Source: Acidovorax sp. DW039
Lineage (GTDB): Bacteria > Pseudomonadota > Gammaproteobacteria > Burkholderiales > Burkholderiaceae_C
Length of the DNA: 64,000 bases
Assembly: GCF_037101375.1 (NCBI RefSeq)
Contig: NZ_AP029019.1
Coordinates: 930,001 to 994,000 of the forward strand
Reading direction: 5' to 3'
Position numbers and translations under genes: made by a program. The notes below the pieces were generated by a model. That model saw nothing but the letters and a program-made list of their open reading frames with translations, was not told the DNA's origin and did not search any database. The first letter of the stretch is position 1, and every line of letters starts with the position of its first letter. Shown here piece after piece: positions 9,186 through 18,237 of the stretch.

Positions 9186-10354
9186 TGCTGTCGCAATGGC
9201 TGCAGGGGTTGTCGCCCGAGTTCGGCTTCTTCCGCGTCTTTCAGTACCTCACCTTCCGCGCCGTCATGGCAGCGTTGACCGCGCTCATGATTGGCCTGAT
9301 CGCGGGGCCCAAGGTCATCCGGGTGCTGACATCCCTCAAGATTGGCCAGCCTATCCGGGGCTACGGCATGCAGTCGCACTTGTCCAAAAGCGGCACGCCC
9401 ACCATGGGGGGCGTGCTCATCCTGCTGTCAATTGCCATCTCCACCCTATTGTGGTTTGACCTCTCCAACCGCTTTGTGTGGATTGTGCTGATCGTGACCC
9501 TGGGCTTTGGTGCCATTGGCTGGGTGGACGACTGGCGCAAGGTGGTGAACAAAGACCCTGAAGGCATGCGCTCGCGCGAGAAGTATTTCTGGCAGTCGGT
9601 CATCGGTCTGGTGGCTGCCGTGTACCTGGTGTTCAGCATCTCCGAAAGCTCCAACGCCAAAGTGCTGGAGCTGTTTGTGAGCTGGGTGCAGTCGGGCTTT
9701 GCGCTGGATCTGCCGCCCAAGGCGGGTTTGCAATTGCCCTTCTTCAAAGAAGTGAGCTATCCGCTGGGGGTGTTCGGGTTCGTGATCCTCACGTACCTGG
9801 TCATCGTCGGCTCCAGCAATGCGGTGAACTTGACGGATGGTCTGGACGGTCTGGCCACCATGCCGGTGGTGATGGTGGGTTCTGCGCTGGGCGTGTTTGC
9901 GTACGTCACTGGTAGCTCGGTTTATTCCAAGTACTTGTTTTTCCCCCACATTCCAGGCTCTGGCGAGTTGCTGATCTTCTGCGCGGCCATGGCGGGCGCG
10001 GGCCTCGCGTTCCTGTGGTTCAACGCCCACCCCGCGCAAGTGTTCATGGGGGATGTGGGTGCGCTGGCACTGGGGGGCGCACTGGGCACCATCGCCGTCA
10101 TCGTGCGCCAGGAAATCGTACTGGCCATCATGGGGGGCATCTTTGTGGTGGAGGCCCTGTCGGTCATGCTGCAGGTGACCTGGTTCAAGTACACCAAGAA
10201 GCGCTACGGCGAAGGCCGCCGTCTGCTGAAGATGGCTCCTCTGCACCACCATTTCGAAAAGAGTGGCTGGAAGGAGACCCAGGTGGTGATCCGCTTCTGG
10301 ATCATCACCATGCTGTTGTGCCTGATCGGCCTGTCTACCCTGAAGCTGCGATGA
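9176..10354 (+). CDS. mraY: Phospho-MurNAc-pentapeptide-transferase MraY
   Basis: MraY transfers phospho-MurNAc-pentapeptide to undecaprenyl phosphate, making lipid I at the inner membrane. The protein has 392 residues with about ten hydrophobic helices. Family landmarks are the GTPTMGG block, the [10 protein letters not shown] aspartate motif, the [12 protein letters not shown] block and the MAPLHHHFE histidine loop near the end. The ATG at 9176 has a strong GGGAGGA site 6 bases upstream. It is somewhat longer than the 360-residue E. coli protein. The stop overlaps the ATG of murD. Confidence 0.97.
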   Translation: MLLMLSQWLQGLSPEFGFFRVFQYLTFRAVMAALTALMIGLIAGPKVIRVLTSLKIGQPIRGYGMQSHLSKSGTPTMGGVLILLSIAISTLLWFDLSNRFVWIVLIVTLGFGAIGWVDDWRKVVNKDPEGMRSREKYFWQSVIGLVAAVYLVFSISESSNAKVLELFVSWVQSGFALDLPPKAGLQLPFFKEVSYPLGVFGFVILTYLVIVGSSNAVNLTDGLDGLATMPVVMVGSALGVFAYVTGSSVYSKYLFFPHIPGSGELLIFCAAMAGAGLAFLWFNAHPAQVFMGDVGALALGGALGTIAVIVRQEIVLAIMGGIFVVEALSVMLQVTWFKYTKKRYGEGRRLLKMAPLHHHFEKSGWKETQVVIRFWIITMLLCLIGLSTLKLR

Positions 10355-12429
10355 ACCAGCACGACGATACCCTCTTGCCTGACGGTACCGCAGTGCCGGG
10401 CCAACCTGTGCCCGAGAGGATGGCTTTCGGTAGCGAGTCACCAGCGGCAGTGGAACAGGCTGTGGATGCACCTGTGATGCCTGCGTTCCCTGCTGCAGAG
10501 GCCGATGTGTCTGCGGATTCCGAAGGCGCTGTGATTCCTGCTGTGGTGGAAGCCTCCGTTGAAGTGGCCGTCGATGCAGACGATCAAGCCGATGCGGAAC
10601 CCGCACCTGCGCAGCCGCCGCTTGACGCGGTAGATCCCCAGGTTGCCGAAGACGTACCAACGGATGCACCCGCAGAAGGTGCTGTCGGCGCTGTCGCGGA
10701 GCAGCCTTCTTCCGGGGGGCTGGCCGTGCTGGACGATTACGTGGCCCCCAAGGTGTCCGCGGCCAAGGCTGCTGCAGATTTTGTGGCGCAGATCTTCGCG
10801 GAAGTGCGTGCCAGCGAGGCGGCAGAAGCCGCAGCCAGCGCGCCGGTCGTGAGCGAAGTGGCCGCAGATGCCGAGCAACCCGTTCTGCCCCAGGTGCGCC
10901 CCGGTGAAGGGATTGCGCTGCTGCAGGACAAAAAGGTGCTGGTGCTGGGGCTGGGCTCATCGGGCCTCGCCATGGCACGCTGGTGCGTTCGCTGTGGTGC
11001 CCAGGTGACGGTGGCGGACACGCGCCAGGCCCCTCCCCAGTTGGCCCAGTTGCAGCAGGAATTGCCCGATGTGCGGTTTGTGGCGGGTGCGTTTGACGCA
11101 TCGCTGGTGGACGGCCAGGGCTTGCACGCGGTGTACCGCTCCCCAGGGTTGAGCCCTGACACCATTGCCCCCGTGTTCAAGGCTGCCCAGGCGATTGGCC
11201 TGGTGACCGGCAGCGAGTTGACTTTGTACGCTGCAGCGCTGGGTTATCTGCGGGCCGAGCACGGCTATGCACCTTGCGTTCTGGCCATCACAGGCACCAA
11301 TGGCAAGACCACGGTCACCTCGCTCACCGGGCAACTGGTGGAGCGCTCGGGCAAGACGGTGGCCGTGGCGGGCAACATTGGCCCCACGTTGCTGGACACC
11401 CTGGCGACCCACATCGATGCAGGCACCTTGCCCGAGGCGTGGGTGCTGGAGCTGTCGAGCTTCCAGCTCGATGGTGTGACCGGCTTTGAGCCGACGGCGG
11501 CGACGGTGCTGAACATCACCCAGGACCATCTGGACTGGCATGGCGACATCAATGCCTATGCTGCGGCCAAGGCCCGCATCTTCGGGCAGACCGGTCTGAT
11601 GGTGTTGAACCGGGAAGACGCCGAAGTCATGCAGATGCTGCCCCCGCCTGTGCGGGTCAAACTACAGAAACCGCAGCAGCGCGAACACGTCACCTTCGGG
11701 GGGGACATGCCGCGTCGCCCGGGCGACTTTGGCATCGAGATCGTCAATGGCATGCCCTGGCTGGTGCGAGCACTGGAGGCTGACGAAACGCGCAAGCGTA
11801 GTCGTTCAGATGCTGGCGAAGAGCTGCACATCCAGCGCCTGATGCCTGCGGACGCGCTGCGCATTCGCGGTCGCCACAACGCTACCAATGCATTGGCTGC
11901 GCTGGCCCTGGCCTGTGCAGCGGGCTGCCCGCTGGCACCCATGCTGTACGGGCTGCGTGAGTACCGCGGTGAGCCGCACCGTGTGGAGCCCGTGGCTATC
12001 GTGAACGATGTCGAGTACTTCGACGACAGCAAGGGCACCAACGTCGGGGCCACGGTGGCGGCACTGACGGGGCTGGGTGCGGACCGCCGCATCGTGCTGA
12101 TCCTGGGGGGGGAAGGCAAGGGGCAGGATTTTTCACCGCTGGCCACTCCGGTCGCTCGTTACGCCCGCGCCGTGGTGCTGATCGGGCGGGATGCTCCGCA
12201 GATTCGACAAGCGCTGGCAGATGCCGGGGTTCCGCTGCTGGATGCCAGCGATCTGCCTGAAGCCGTGCAGCTTGCAACGCAACGGGCCCATGCAGGCGAT
12301 GCCGTTCTGATGTCGCCCGCCTGCGCCAGCTTTGACATGTTCAAGGACTATGCACACCGGGCACAGGTTTTCTGTGACACCGTACACGCCATGGCGCAAG
12401 ACGCCGGGCAATCCCTGGGGGGCGAGTGA
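10351..12429 (+). CDS. murD: UDP-MurNAc-L-Ala:D-Glu ligase MurD with long N-terminal extension
   Basis: MurD adds D-glutamate to UDP-MurNAc-L-alanine. The catalytic part begins around residue 191 with [20 protein letters not shown] (uridine-binding Rossmann domain), followed by the ligase P-loop TGTNGKTT at 314-321 and the [13 protein letters not shown] and [12 protein letters not shown] blocks. The reading frame starts at an ATGA overlap with mraY, adding about 185 residues rich in Ala, Val, Pro, Glu and Asp with almost no Lys, Arg or aromatic residues. The total is 692 residues against about 440 in E. coli. A GTG at 10894 would give a near-normal MurD (511 residues) but has no clear ribosome binding site. 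The extension is open for over 540 bases without a stop and keeps the coupled start, so it is probably translated. Confidence 0.9.
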   Translation: MNQHDDTLLPDGTAVPGQPVPERMAFGSESPAAVEQAVDAPVMPAFPAAEADVSADSEGAVIPAVVEASVEVAVDADDQADAEPAPAQPPLDAVDPQVAEDVPTDAPAEGAVGAVAEQPSSGGLAVLDDYVAPKVSAAKAAADFVAQIFAEVRASEAAEAAASAPVVSEVAADAEQPVLPQVRPGEGIALLQDKKVLVLGLGSSGLAMARWCVRCGAQVTVADTRQAPPQLAQLQQELPDVRFVAGAFDASLVDGQGLHAVYRSPGLSPDTIAPVFKAAQAIGLVTGSELTLYAAALGYLRAEHGYAPCVLAITGTNGKTTVTSLTGQLVERSGKTVAVAGNIGPTLLDTLATHIDAGTLPEAWVLELSSFQLDGVTGFEPTAATVLNITQDHLDWHGDINAYAAAKARIFGQTGLMVLNREDAEVMQMLPPPVRVKLQKPQQREHVTFGGDMPRRPGDFGIEIVNGMPWLVRALEADETRKRSRSDAGEELHIQRLMPADALRIRGRHNATNALAALALACAAGCPLAPMLYGLREYRGEPHRVEPVAIVNDVEYFDDSKGTNVGATVAALTGLGADRRIVLILGGEGKGQDFSPLATPVARYARAVVLIGRDAPQIRQALADAGVPLLDASDLPEAVQLATQRAHAGDAVLMSPACASFDMFKDYAHRAQVFCDTVHAMAQDAGQSLGGE

Positions 12430-13715
12430 TGTCGGGCAGCGCCAGCACATCCAGCGAACGCGAGGGCTTCCTGTCGCGCGTGACGGGCTGGTTTGGCGGC
12501 TTGTCCAGCAAGGCCGCGGATGTGCTGCCCGTGCGTGTAGGGGGGACCGAGTACCGCCAGTCTTCCACCACGCCCGCCAGCGTACTGGGTTTTGACCAGG
12601 CCCTGATGTGGGTGGTGGTGGCCTTGCTGGCGTGGGGCTTGGTGATGGTGTATTCCGCATCCATTGCATTGCCCGACAACCCCCGTTTCGCCAACTACGC
12701 GCCAACGCATTTTTTGACGCGGCACATGATGTACCTCGTCTTCGGGTTTGTCGCGGCATTACTGTCCTTTCAGGTGCCCATGAAAGTCTGGGAGCGCATG
12801 GCCCCCTGGCTGTTCATCGGCTCTCTGTTGCTGTTGATTGCCGTGCTCATCCCCGGCGTGGGCAAAGTGGTCAACGGCGCGCGGCGCTGGCTGGCCATTG
12901 GCCCTATCGGTTTTCAGCCCTCCGAGGTGGCCAAGCTGGCCGTCCTGATCTACGCGGCCGACTACATGGTGCGCAAGATGGAAGTGAAGGAGCGCTTCTT
13001 CCGCGCCGTGCTGCCCATGGGGGCCGCTGTGGGCGTGGTGGGGGTTTTGCTGCTGGCCGAGCCGGACATGGGTGCCTTCATGGTGGTGGCCGTGATTGCC
13101 ATGGGCATCCTCTTCCTGGGTGGCGTCAATGCCCGTATGTTCTTCCTGATTGCCGGCGTGCTGGTCGGTGCCTTCGCGCTGATGATTGCCAGCTCACCCT
13201 GGCGGCGCGAGCGCGTGTTCGCCTACCTGGACCCATTCAGTGAGCAGCACGCCTTGGGCAAGGGCTATCAGCTCTCGCACTCGTTGATTGCGATTGGGCG
13301 GGGCGAGATTTTTGGCGTAGGCCTGGGCGGCAGTGTGGAAAAGCTGCACTGGCTTCCCGAGGCGCACACCGACTTCCTGCTGGCCGTGATCGGGGAGGAG
13401 TTCGGCCTGGTGGGCGTGATCACGCTCATCATTCTTTTCCTGTGGCTGACCCGCCGCCTGATGCACATCGGCCGCCAGGCCATTGCGCTGGATCGCGTCT
13501 TCTCCGGGCTGGTGGCCCAGGGGGTGGCCATCTGGATCGGTTTTCAGGCCTTCATCAACATGGGCGTGAACCTGGGTGCCTTGCCCACCAAAGGTCTGAC
13601 CTTGCCGCTGATGAGCTTTGGCGGCTCTGCCATCTTGCTGAACCTGGTGGCGCTGGCCATCGTCATGCGCGTGGACTATGAAAACAAACTTCTCATGCGC
13701 GGAGGCCGTGTATGA
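12429..13715 (+). CDS. ftsW: Septal peptidoglycan glycosyltransferase FtsW
   Basis: FtsW is the SEDS-family polytopic protein that polymerises lipid II at the septum with FtsI. The protein has 428 residues: a cytoplasmic N-terminus of about 55 residues and roughly ten membrane helices. Family landmarks are [20 protein letters not shown], the [11 protein letters not shown] block, the LPEAHTDFL loop and the [15 protein letters not shown] segment. The ATG at 12429 overlaps the murD stop (TGATG) and follows a G-rich site; a GTG one codon earlier is the alternative. Its last codons (LMRGGRV) are duplicated downstream in the repeated ftsW-murG junction. Confidence 0.96.
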   Translation: MSGSASTSSEREGFLSRVTGWFGGLSSKAADVLPVRVGGTEYRQSSTTPASVLGFDQALMWVVVALLAWGLVMVYSASIALPDNPRFANYAPTHFLTRHMMYLVFGFVAALLSFQVPMKVWERMAPWLFIGSLLLLIAVLIPGVGKVVNGARRWLAIGPIGFQPSEVAKLAVLIYAADYMVRKMEVKERFFRAVLPMGAAVGVVGVLLLAEPDMGAFMVVAVIAMGILFLGGVNARMFFLIAGVLVGAFALMIASSPWRRERVFAYLDPFSEQHALGKGYQLSHSLIAIGRGEIFGVGLGGSVEKLHWLPEAHTDFLLAVIGEEFGLVGVITLIILFLWLTRRLMHIGRQAIALDRVFSGLVAQGVAIWIGFQAFINMGVNLGALPTKGLTLPLMSFGGSAILLNLVALAIVMRVDYENKLLMRGGRV

Positions 13716-13724
13716 GAAGTTTGT
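13684..13724. repeat. Perfect 13-bp inverted repeat across the ftsW stop
   Basis: ACAAACTTCTCAT at 13684-13696 is the exact reverse complement of ATGAGAAGTTTGT at 13712-13724. The 15-base loop contains the GCGCGGAGG ribosome binding site. In mRNA this would form a stable hairpin enclosing the Shine-Dalgarno sequence for the ATG at 13712. Confidence 0.8.
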
Positions 13725-13897
13725 GTCACCAAAACAAAGTTTTGCATTGCGCCAGCAATGCCAGGCACGCAGTGCCCCATGCGCGGAGGCCGCGTATGAG
13801 AAGTTTGTTTCATCAAAACAAAGCTTTGCATTGCGCCAGCAATGCCAGGCATGCAGTGCCTTATGCGCAGTGCCTGATGCGCGGAGGTCGCGTATGA
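13695..13897 (+). repeat. 84-bp tandem duplication of the ftsW-murG junction plus partial third copy
   Basis: Copy 1 is 13695-13778 and copy 2 is 13779-13862; they match at 77 of 84 positions. A 14-bp partial unit (13863-13876) precedes a third copy of the first 21 bases (13877-13897, ATGCGCGGAGGTCGCGTATGA). Each unit contains GCGCGGAGG, then RTATGA, then an AAAACAAAG..TTGCATTGCGCCAGCAATGC segment with an internal GCATTGC/GCAATGC inverted repeat. The outer copies keep the stop/start overlap at the end of ftsW and the beginning of murG. Confidence 0.9.
13712..13897 (+). CDS. 61-codon frame bridging ftsW and murG, possible coupling peptide
   Basis: This frame starts with ATGA overlapping the ftsW stop, preceded by GCGGAGG, and ends with a TGA overlapping the murG ATG. 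It encodes two near-identical 28-residue units ([20 protein letters not shown] and a second [20 protein letters not shown]) and ends LMRGGRV, the same last residues as FtsW. No function or family is recognised. It would let ribosomes pass from ftsW to murG across the duplication. It may be a by-product of the duplication rather than a protein gene. Confidence 0.35.
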   Translation: MRSLCHQNKVLHCASNARHAVPHARRPRMRSLFHQNKALHCASNARHAVPYAQCLMRGGRV

Positions 13898-14958
13898 CCC
13901 AGAAAACCGCACTCATCATGGCCGGTGGCACCGGTGGTCATATCTTCCCGGGGCTGGCGGTGGCTGAAGAGTTGCGCGCCCGCGGTTGGCGCGTCCATTG
14001 GCTGGGCGCTCCCGGCAGCATGGAGTCGCGCATCGTTCCTCAGCACGGCTTTGCGCTGGAGCTGATCGACTTTTCCGGTGTGCGGGGCAAGGGCCTGGTT
14101 ACGCTGGCCCTGCTGCCTGTGCGCCTGCTGCGCGCGTTTTGGCAGGCGCTGCAGGTGGTGCGCCGGGTCAAGCCCGATGTGGTGGTGGGGCTGGGGGGGT
14201 ACATCACCTTTCCGGGCGGCATGATGGCTGTGCTGTGCGGCAAGCCTCTGGTGCTGCATGAGCAGAACTCCGTGGCTGGCATGGCCAACAAGGTTCTGGC
14301 CGGTGTGGCAGACCGCGTGTTCACAGCCTTCCCGAACGTGTTCCCCAAGGCACAGTGGGTGGGCAATCCGCTGCGCGCGGCCTTCACCCGCCAGCTGCCT
14401 CCGGCGGAGCGTTTTGCGGGGCGGTCCGGTCCGCTGCGTCTGCTGGTGGTAGGCGGCAGTCTCGGGGCCCGTGCGCTCAACGAGATCGTGCCCCAGGCCC
14501 TGGCCTTCATCCCGCCGGAGCAGCGTCCGCAAGTCACCCACCAAAGCGGCGCCACACAGATTGACGCCTTGCGCGCCAACTACGAAGCGGCGGGCGTGCA
14601 GGCGGAACTGACGCCCTTCATTGAAGACACGGCCAGTGCCTTTGCCCGCGCCGACATCATCGTGTGCCGGGCCGGTGCCAGCACGGTGACAGAGATTGCA
14701 GCCGTGGGGGCTGCAGCCATTTTTGTGCCCTTCCCCTCTGCGGTGGATGACCACCAGACCACCAACGCCCAGTTTCTGGTGAGCGCAGGCGGTGGCTGGC
14801 TGGTGCAGCAGAGCGATCTGACGCCCGAGGGACTGGCCAAGATGCTATTGAATTCAGAGCGCCCTGCGCTCGTTGGTATTGCCGAGAAGGCCAAAAACAT
14901 GCAGAAAATCAACGCCACCCGCGAAGTGGTGGCCGCGTGCGAGGAGTTAACGCAATGA
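13894..14958 (+). CDS. murG: Lipid II synthase MurG (GlcNAc transferase)
   Basis: MurG adds GlcNAc to lipid I on the cytoplasmic face of the inner membrane, giving lipid II. The protein has 354 residues and is a GT-B glycosyltransferase. The N-terminal donor/acceptor glycine loop GGTGGH is at 11-16, followed by the [12 protein letters not shown] block and the C-terminal [13 protein letters not shown]-binding block. The ATG at 13894 follows GCGGAGG and gives a standard N-terminus. The frame is also open upstream to 13678 through the tandem repeats, but a 72-residue repetitive extension is unlikely. The 3' region carries a degenerate dispersed-repeat copy. Confidence 0.96.
   Translation: MTQKTALIMAGGTGGHIFPGLAVAEELRARGWRVHWLGAPGSMESRIVPQHGFALELIDFSGVRGKGLVTLALLPVRLLRAFWQALQVVRRVKPDVVVGLGGYITFPGGMMAVLCGKPLVLHEQNSVAGMANKVLAGVADRVFTAFPNVFPKAQWVGNPLRAAFTRQLPPAERFAGRSGPLRLLVVGGSLGARALNEIVPQALAFIPPEQRPQVTHQSGATQIDALRANYEAAGVQAELTPFIEDTASAFARADIIVCRAGASTVTEIAAVGAAAIFVPFPSAVDDHQTTNAQFLVSAGGGWLVQQSDLTPEGLAKMLLNSERPALVGIAEKAKNMQKINATREVVAACEELTQ
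14842..14880 (+). repeat. Dispersed repeat copy 3 (degenerate), inside murG
   Basis: ATGCTATTGAATTCAGAGCG then CCCTGCGCTCGTTGG. The GCTAT and CTGCGCT landmarks are kept with substitutions between them. It is translated as residues 317-329 of MurG. Confidence 0.45.
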
Positions 14959-16388
14959 AGCACGCCATTCGTCATATTCACTTTGTCGGCCTGGGTGGTG
15001 CGGGCATGAGCGGCATTGCCGAGGTGCTGTTCAACCTGGGCTACCGCATTTCCGGCTCCGACCTGGCAGACAGCCCTACGCTGCGCCGTCTGGAGGGTTT
15101 GGGCATCAAGACCTGCCTGGGCCATGCCGCCGCGCATATCGACGGGGCCGATGCTGTGGTGACTTCCACCGCTGTGACGCCTGACAACCCGGAGGTGCTT
15201 GCAGCCCGCGAGAAGAAGATTCCCGTGGTGCCCCGCGCGCTCATGCTGGCCGAACTGATGCGCCTGAAGCAGGGTATTGCCATTGCTGGCACGCATGGCA
15301 AGACCACCACCACCAGCCTCGTCACCAGCGTGCTGGCCGAGGCGGGGCTGGACCCCACCTTTGTGATTGGCGGCAAGCTCAACAGCGCTGGTGCCAACGC
15401 CAAGCTGGGCAGTGGCGACTACATCGTGGTGGAGGCTGACGAGTCGGATGCATCCTTCCTCAACCTGCTGCCCGTGATGGCCGTGGTGACCAACATCGAT
15501 GCGGACCACATGGAAACCTATGGGCACGACTTCGGTCGCCTCAAGGGAGCGTTTGTGGACTTTCTGCACCGCATGCCGTTTTATGGCACCGCGGTGCTGT
15601 GCGTGGACAACCCGGCCGTGCGCGACATCCTGCCCAGCGTGACCTGCCCGGTCACCAGCTACGGCTTTTCGGAAGACGCCCAGGTGCGCGCCGTCAATGT
15701 GCGTGCCCAGGCGGGGCAAATGCACTTCACGGTGCAGCGGCGCAACGGCGTGACCCTGCCCGACCTGGACATCGTGCTCAATCTGGCGGGCGAGCACAAC
15801 GTGCTCAATGCGCTGTCCGCCATCGCGATTGCCGTGGAGCTGAACATTCCTGATGACGCCGTGCAGCGCGCGCTGGCGGGCTTCAAGGGCGTGGGTCGGC
15901 GCTTTCAGAGCTACGGCCATCTGCCCGCCAAGGATGGCGGGCTGTTCACGGTCATTGACGACTACGGCCATCACCCGGTGGAGATGGCCGCCACGCTGGC
16001 TGCGGCGCGCGGCGCGTTCCCCGGTCGTCGTCTGGTGCTGGCTTTCCAGCCTCATCGCTACAGCCGCACGCGCGACTGTTTTGAAGATTTCGTCAAAGTC
16101 ATCGGTAGTGCGGACGCCGTGTTGCTGACCGAGGTGTATGCCGCCGGTGAGGCCCCTGTGGTGGCCGCAGACGGTCGCTCGCTGGCCCGTGCGTTGCGCG
16201 TGGCAGGCCGCGTGGAGCCTGTCTTTATCGACAACGTGGCGGATTTGCCACAGGCCATCGCCGACAACGCACGTGATGGGGACGTTGTCATGTGCATGGG
16301 CGCTGGTTCCATAGGGTTGGTGCCCGGAAAGGTGGTCGATTTGCTACAAAATAGTGAGCTAACTCCGCTCGCAGGGAAAGCGCAATGA
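14955..16388 (+). CDS. murC: UDP-MurNAc:L-alanine ligase MurC
   Basis: MurC starts the stem peptide by joining L-alanine to UDP-MurNAc. The protein has 477 residues. The N-terminal [17 protein letters not shown] block binds the nucleotide and GTHGKTTTT at 112-120 is the P-loop; the DDYGHHPVE block is the family motif in the C-terminal domain. The ATG overlaps the murG stop (ATGA) with GAGGAG about 10 bases upstream. Its last 14 residues or so are encoded by a degraded dispersed repeat. The stop overlaps the ddlB start. Confidence 0.97.
   Translation: MKHAIRHIHFVGLGGAGMSGIAEVLFNLGYRISGSDLADSPTLRRLEGLGIKTCLGHAAAHIDGADAVVTSTAVTPDNPEVLAAREKKIPVVPRALMLAELMRLKQGIAIAGTHGKTTTTSLVTSVLAEAGLDPTFVIGGKLNSAGANAKLGSGDYIVVEADESDASFLNLLPVMAVVTNIDADHMETYGHDFGRLKGAFVDFLHRMPFYGTAVLCVDNPAVRDILPSVTCPVTSYGFSEDAQVRAVNVRAQAGQMHFTVQRRNGVTLPDLDIVLNLAGEHNVLNALSAIAIAVELNIPDDAVQRALAGFKGVGRRFQSYGHLPAKDGGLFTVIDDYGHHPVEMAATLAAARGAFPGRRLVLAFQPHRYSRTRDCFEDFVKVIGSADAVLLTEVYAAGEAPVVAADGRSLARALRVAGRVEPVFIDNVADLPQAIADNARDGDVVMCMGAGSIGLVPGKVVDLLQNSELTPLAGKAQ
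16340..16380 (+). repeat. Dispersed repeat copy 4 (degenerate), 3' end of murC
   Basis: TTTGCTACAAAATAGTGAGC then TAACTCCGCTCGCAGGG. The first half matches the consensus and the second half has diverged. It encodes the C-terminal tail of MurC. Confidence 0.5.
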
Positions 16389-17383
16389 CCCCGTTGAATA
16401 CCGAAATCGATGTGAAAACCCTGGGCAAGGTGGCCGTGCTGATGGGCGGCACCTCGGCGGAGCGTGAAGTCTCCCTCATGTCGGGTTCCGGCGTGCTGCA
16501 GGCACTGCGCTCGCGCGGTGTGGATGCGCATGCCTTCGACCCCGCTGAAAAGGACCTGGGCGAACTCCGGCGCGGTGGCTATGCCCGCTGCTTCATTGCG
16601 CTGCATGGCCGCCATGGCGAAGACGGTACCGTGCAAGGTGCGCTGGAACTGCTGGGCATTCCTTACACCGGTCCAGGGGTCATGGCCTCGGCGATCGCCA
16701 TGGACAAGGTGATGACCAAGCGGGTGTGGACGGCGGAAGGTCTGCCCACACCGCGGTATGTCTGGCTTGCACCTGACCGCCAGCAGCGTGAAGTGGTTCG
16801 TACCGTGCCCGATGAACTGGGCCTGCCGCTGATAGTGAAGCCCCCACGCGAGGGCTCGTCGATTGGGGTGACCAAGGTACGCGGGTACTCGGAGATGCAG
16901 GACGCCGTTGCCCTTTCTGCCCGCTACGACCCTGATGTGCTGTGCGAGGAATTCATCGACGGCGAGGAAGTGACCTGCCCGGTGCTGGGTGAAGGCGCGA
17001 ATGCCCGCGCTCTGCCTGTCATCCGCATCATGGCTCCCGAAGGGGCTTACGACTACCAGAACAAATACTTCACCGACGATGTGAAGTACCAGTGCCCAAG
17101 TGGCCTGCCCGAAGCGGAAGAGCGAGAAATCCAGCGCATCGTGCTGGAGGCCTACCGCACGCTGGGCTGCCGCGGCTGGGGCCGTGCGGACTTGATGATC
17201 CGCGCCAGTGACCGCAAGCCTTTCCTGCTGGAGATGAACACCTCGCCCGGCATGACGGGCCACTCGCTGGTGCCCATGTCGGCCCGTGCTTCAGGCATCA
17301 GCTACGAGGACCTGTGCCTGCGCATTCTGGCGATGGCGACCCTTGATACACCCGCTGCACCCACTCGCCAGGGAGCTGCCTGA
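16385..17383 (+). CDS. ddlB: D-alanine-D-alanine ligase
   Basis: Ddl makes the D-Ala-D-Ala dipeptide used by MurF. The 332-residue protein is an ATP-grasp enzyme. It has [17 protein letters not shown] at the N-terminus (with the catalytic Glu and Ser), [20 protein letters not shown], and the [19 protein letters not shown] metal/nucleotide block, followed by [10 protein letters not shown]. The ATG overlaps the murC stop (ATGA). The symbol ddlB is used because of its position between murC and ftsQ. Confidence 0.96.
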   Translation: MTPLNTEIDVKTLGKVAVLMGGTSAEREVSLMSGSGVLQALRSRGVDAHAFDPAEKDLGELRRGGYARCFIALHGRHGEDGTVQGALELLGIPYTGPGVMASAIAMDKVMTKRVWTAEGLPTPRYVWLAPDRQQREVVRTVPDELGLPLIVKPPREGSSIGVTKVRGYSEMQDAVALSARYDPDVLCEEFIDGEEVTCPVLGEGANARALPVIRIMAPEGAYDYQNKYFTDDVKYQCPSGLPEAEEREIQRIVLEAYRTLGCRGWGRADLMIRASDRKPFLLEMNTSPGMTGHSLVPMSARASGISYEDLCLRILAMATLDTPAAPTRQGAA

Positions 17384-17385
17384 CC

Positions 17386-18180
17386 ATGTCCACCTCCATG
17401 CCAGCACCGCTGGACGTCAAGCTGATGAACGTGACCGCCACGGTCCTGTTCGTTGGCTGCGCCCTGCTCATGCTGGCAGCGGGGGCGTGGTGGGTGATGC
17501 GGTATCCGGGCTTTGCCATCGCCCGCATCGTGGTGCATGGCGATCTGGTGCACAACAACACCGTCACATTGCGGGCGAACGTGGGCCCGCGCCTGACGGG
17601 CAACTTTTTTACCGTGGATCTGCGTGCTGCGCGCGAGGCGTTTGAGCAGGTGCCCTGGGTGCGCAAAGCCCAGGTGCGCCGCGAGTACCCCGGCATCCTG
17701 CATGTGCAGCTGGAAGAGCACGATGCCGTTGCCTACTGGGGGCCAGACACAGGGTCTGCCTTGGTCAACAGCCAGGGCGAAGTGTTTGAGGCGAACGTGG
17801 GCGATGTGGAGCAGGAAGACCTGCCGCGCTTGCAAGGACCTGAGGGCAGCTCGCCGGAAGTGCTCAAGACCTATGGCTTGTTGGCCCCCGTATTCAAGAC
17901 ACTGGGCCTGGAGCTGGAAGAGCTGGAGCTCAGCAGCCGTGGCGGCTGGCGTGCCCGCCTGGAAAACAACGCGGTGGTGCAGTTGGGCGGTGGCAGCGAT
18001 GAAGAGCTGGTGCAACGTACCAAGCGCTTTGCGCGCACGCTGGCGCAGGTGGCGGGGCAATACCAGCGGCGTGTGGAATCGCTGGAGTCCGCAGACCTGC
18101 GGCATGTGGGGGGCTATGCACTCAAGCTGCGCGGCGTAACCACCACGTCGGGCGAGGGTGCGCCGGCAGTGCGCAGATGA
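17386..18180 (+). CDS. ftsQ: Cell division protein FtsQ
   Basis: FtsQ is the bitopic scaffold of the FtsQBL complex in the divisome. The 264-residue protein has a short cytoplasmic N-terminus, one membrane helix at about 19-40, a POTRA domain (about 45-115, with the VRKAQVRREYPGILHVQLEEH block) and the FtsQ beta domain after it. The ATG lies two bases after the ddlB stop, with GGGAG upstream inside ddlB. It belongs to the same run of coupled genes. Confidence 0.95.
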   Translation: MSTSMPAPLDVKLMNVTATVLFVGCALLMLAAGAWWVMRYPGFAIARIVVHGDLVHNNTVTLRANVGPRLTGNFFTVDLRAAREAFEQVPWVRKAQVRREYPGILHVQLEEHDAVAYWGPDTGSALVNSQGEVFEANVGDVEQEDLPRLQGPEGSSPEVLKTYGLLAPVFKTLGLELEELELSSRGGWRARLENNAVVQLGGGSDEELVQRTKRFARTLAQVAGQYQRRVESLESADLRHVGGYALKLRGVTTTSGEGAPAVRR

Positions 18181-18237
18181 GGCGGGTGGGCATGCACGGC
18201 ACACAGCACACAAGAACCATGAAGGGCAGAAACTGAT

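Noticed and set aside
10438..10878. Minus-strand open frame opposite the murD extension
   Set aside because: It is a GC-rich shadow of the murD extension, with no ribosome binding site or recognisable family.
13678..13893. MurG extended by 72 residues upstream through the tandem repeats
   Set aside because: The frame is open, but the added sequence is repetitive, overlaps ftsW by 38 bases and has no family support. The ATG at 13894 has a GGAGG site and gives a standard MurG.
13695..13897. CRISPR-like array at the ftsW-murG junction
   Set aside because: Only two full units without distinct spacers, lying inside an essential operon, and no cas genes in the window. It is a tandem duplication.
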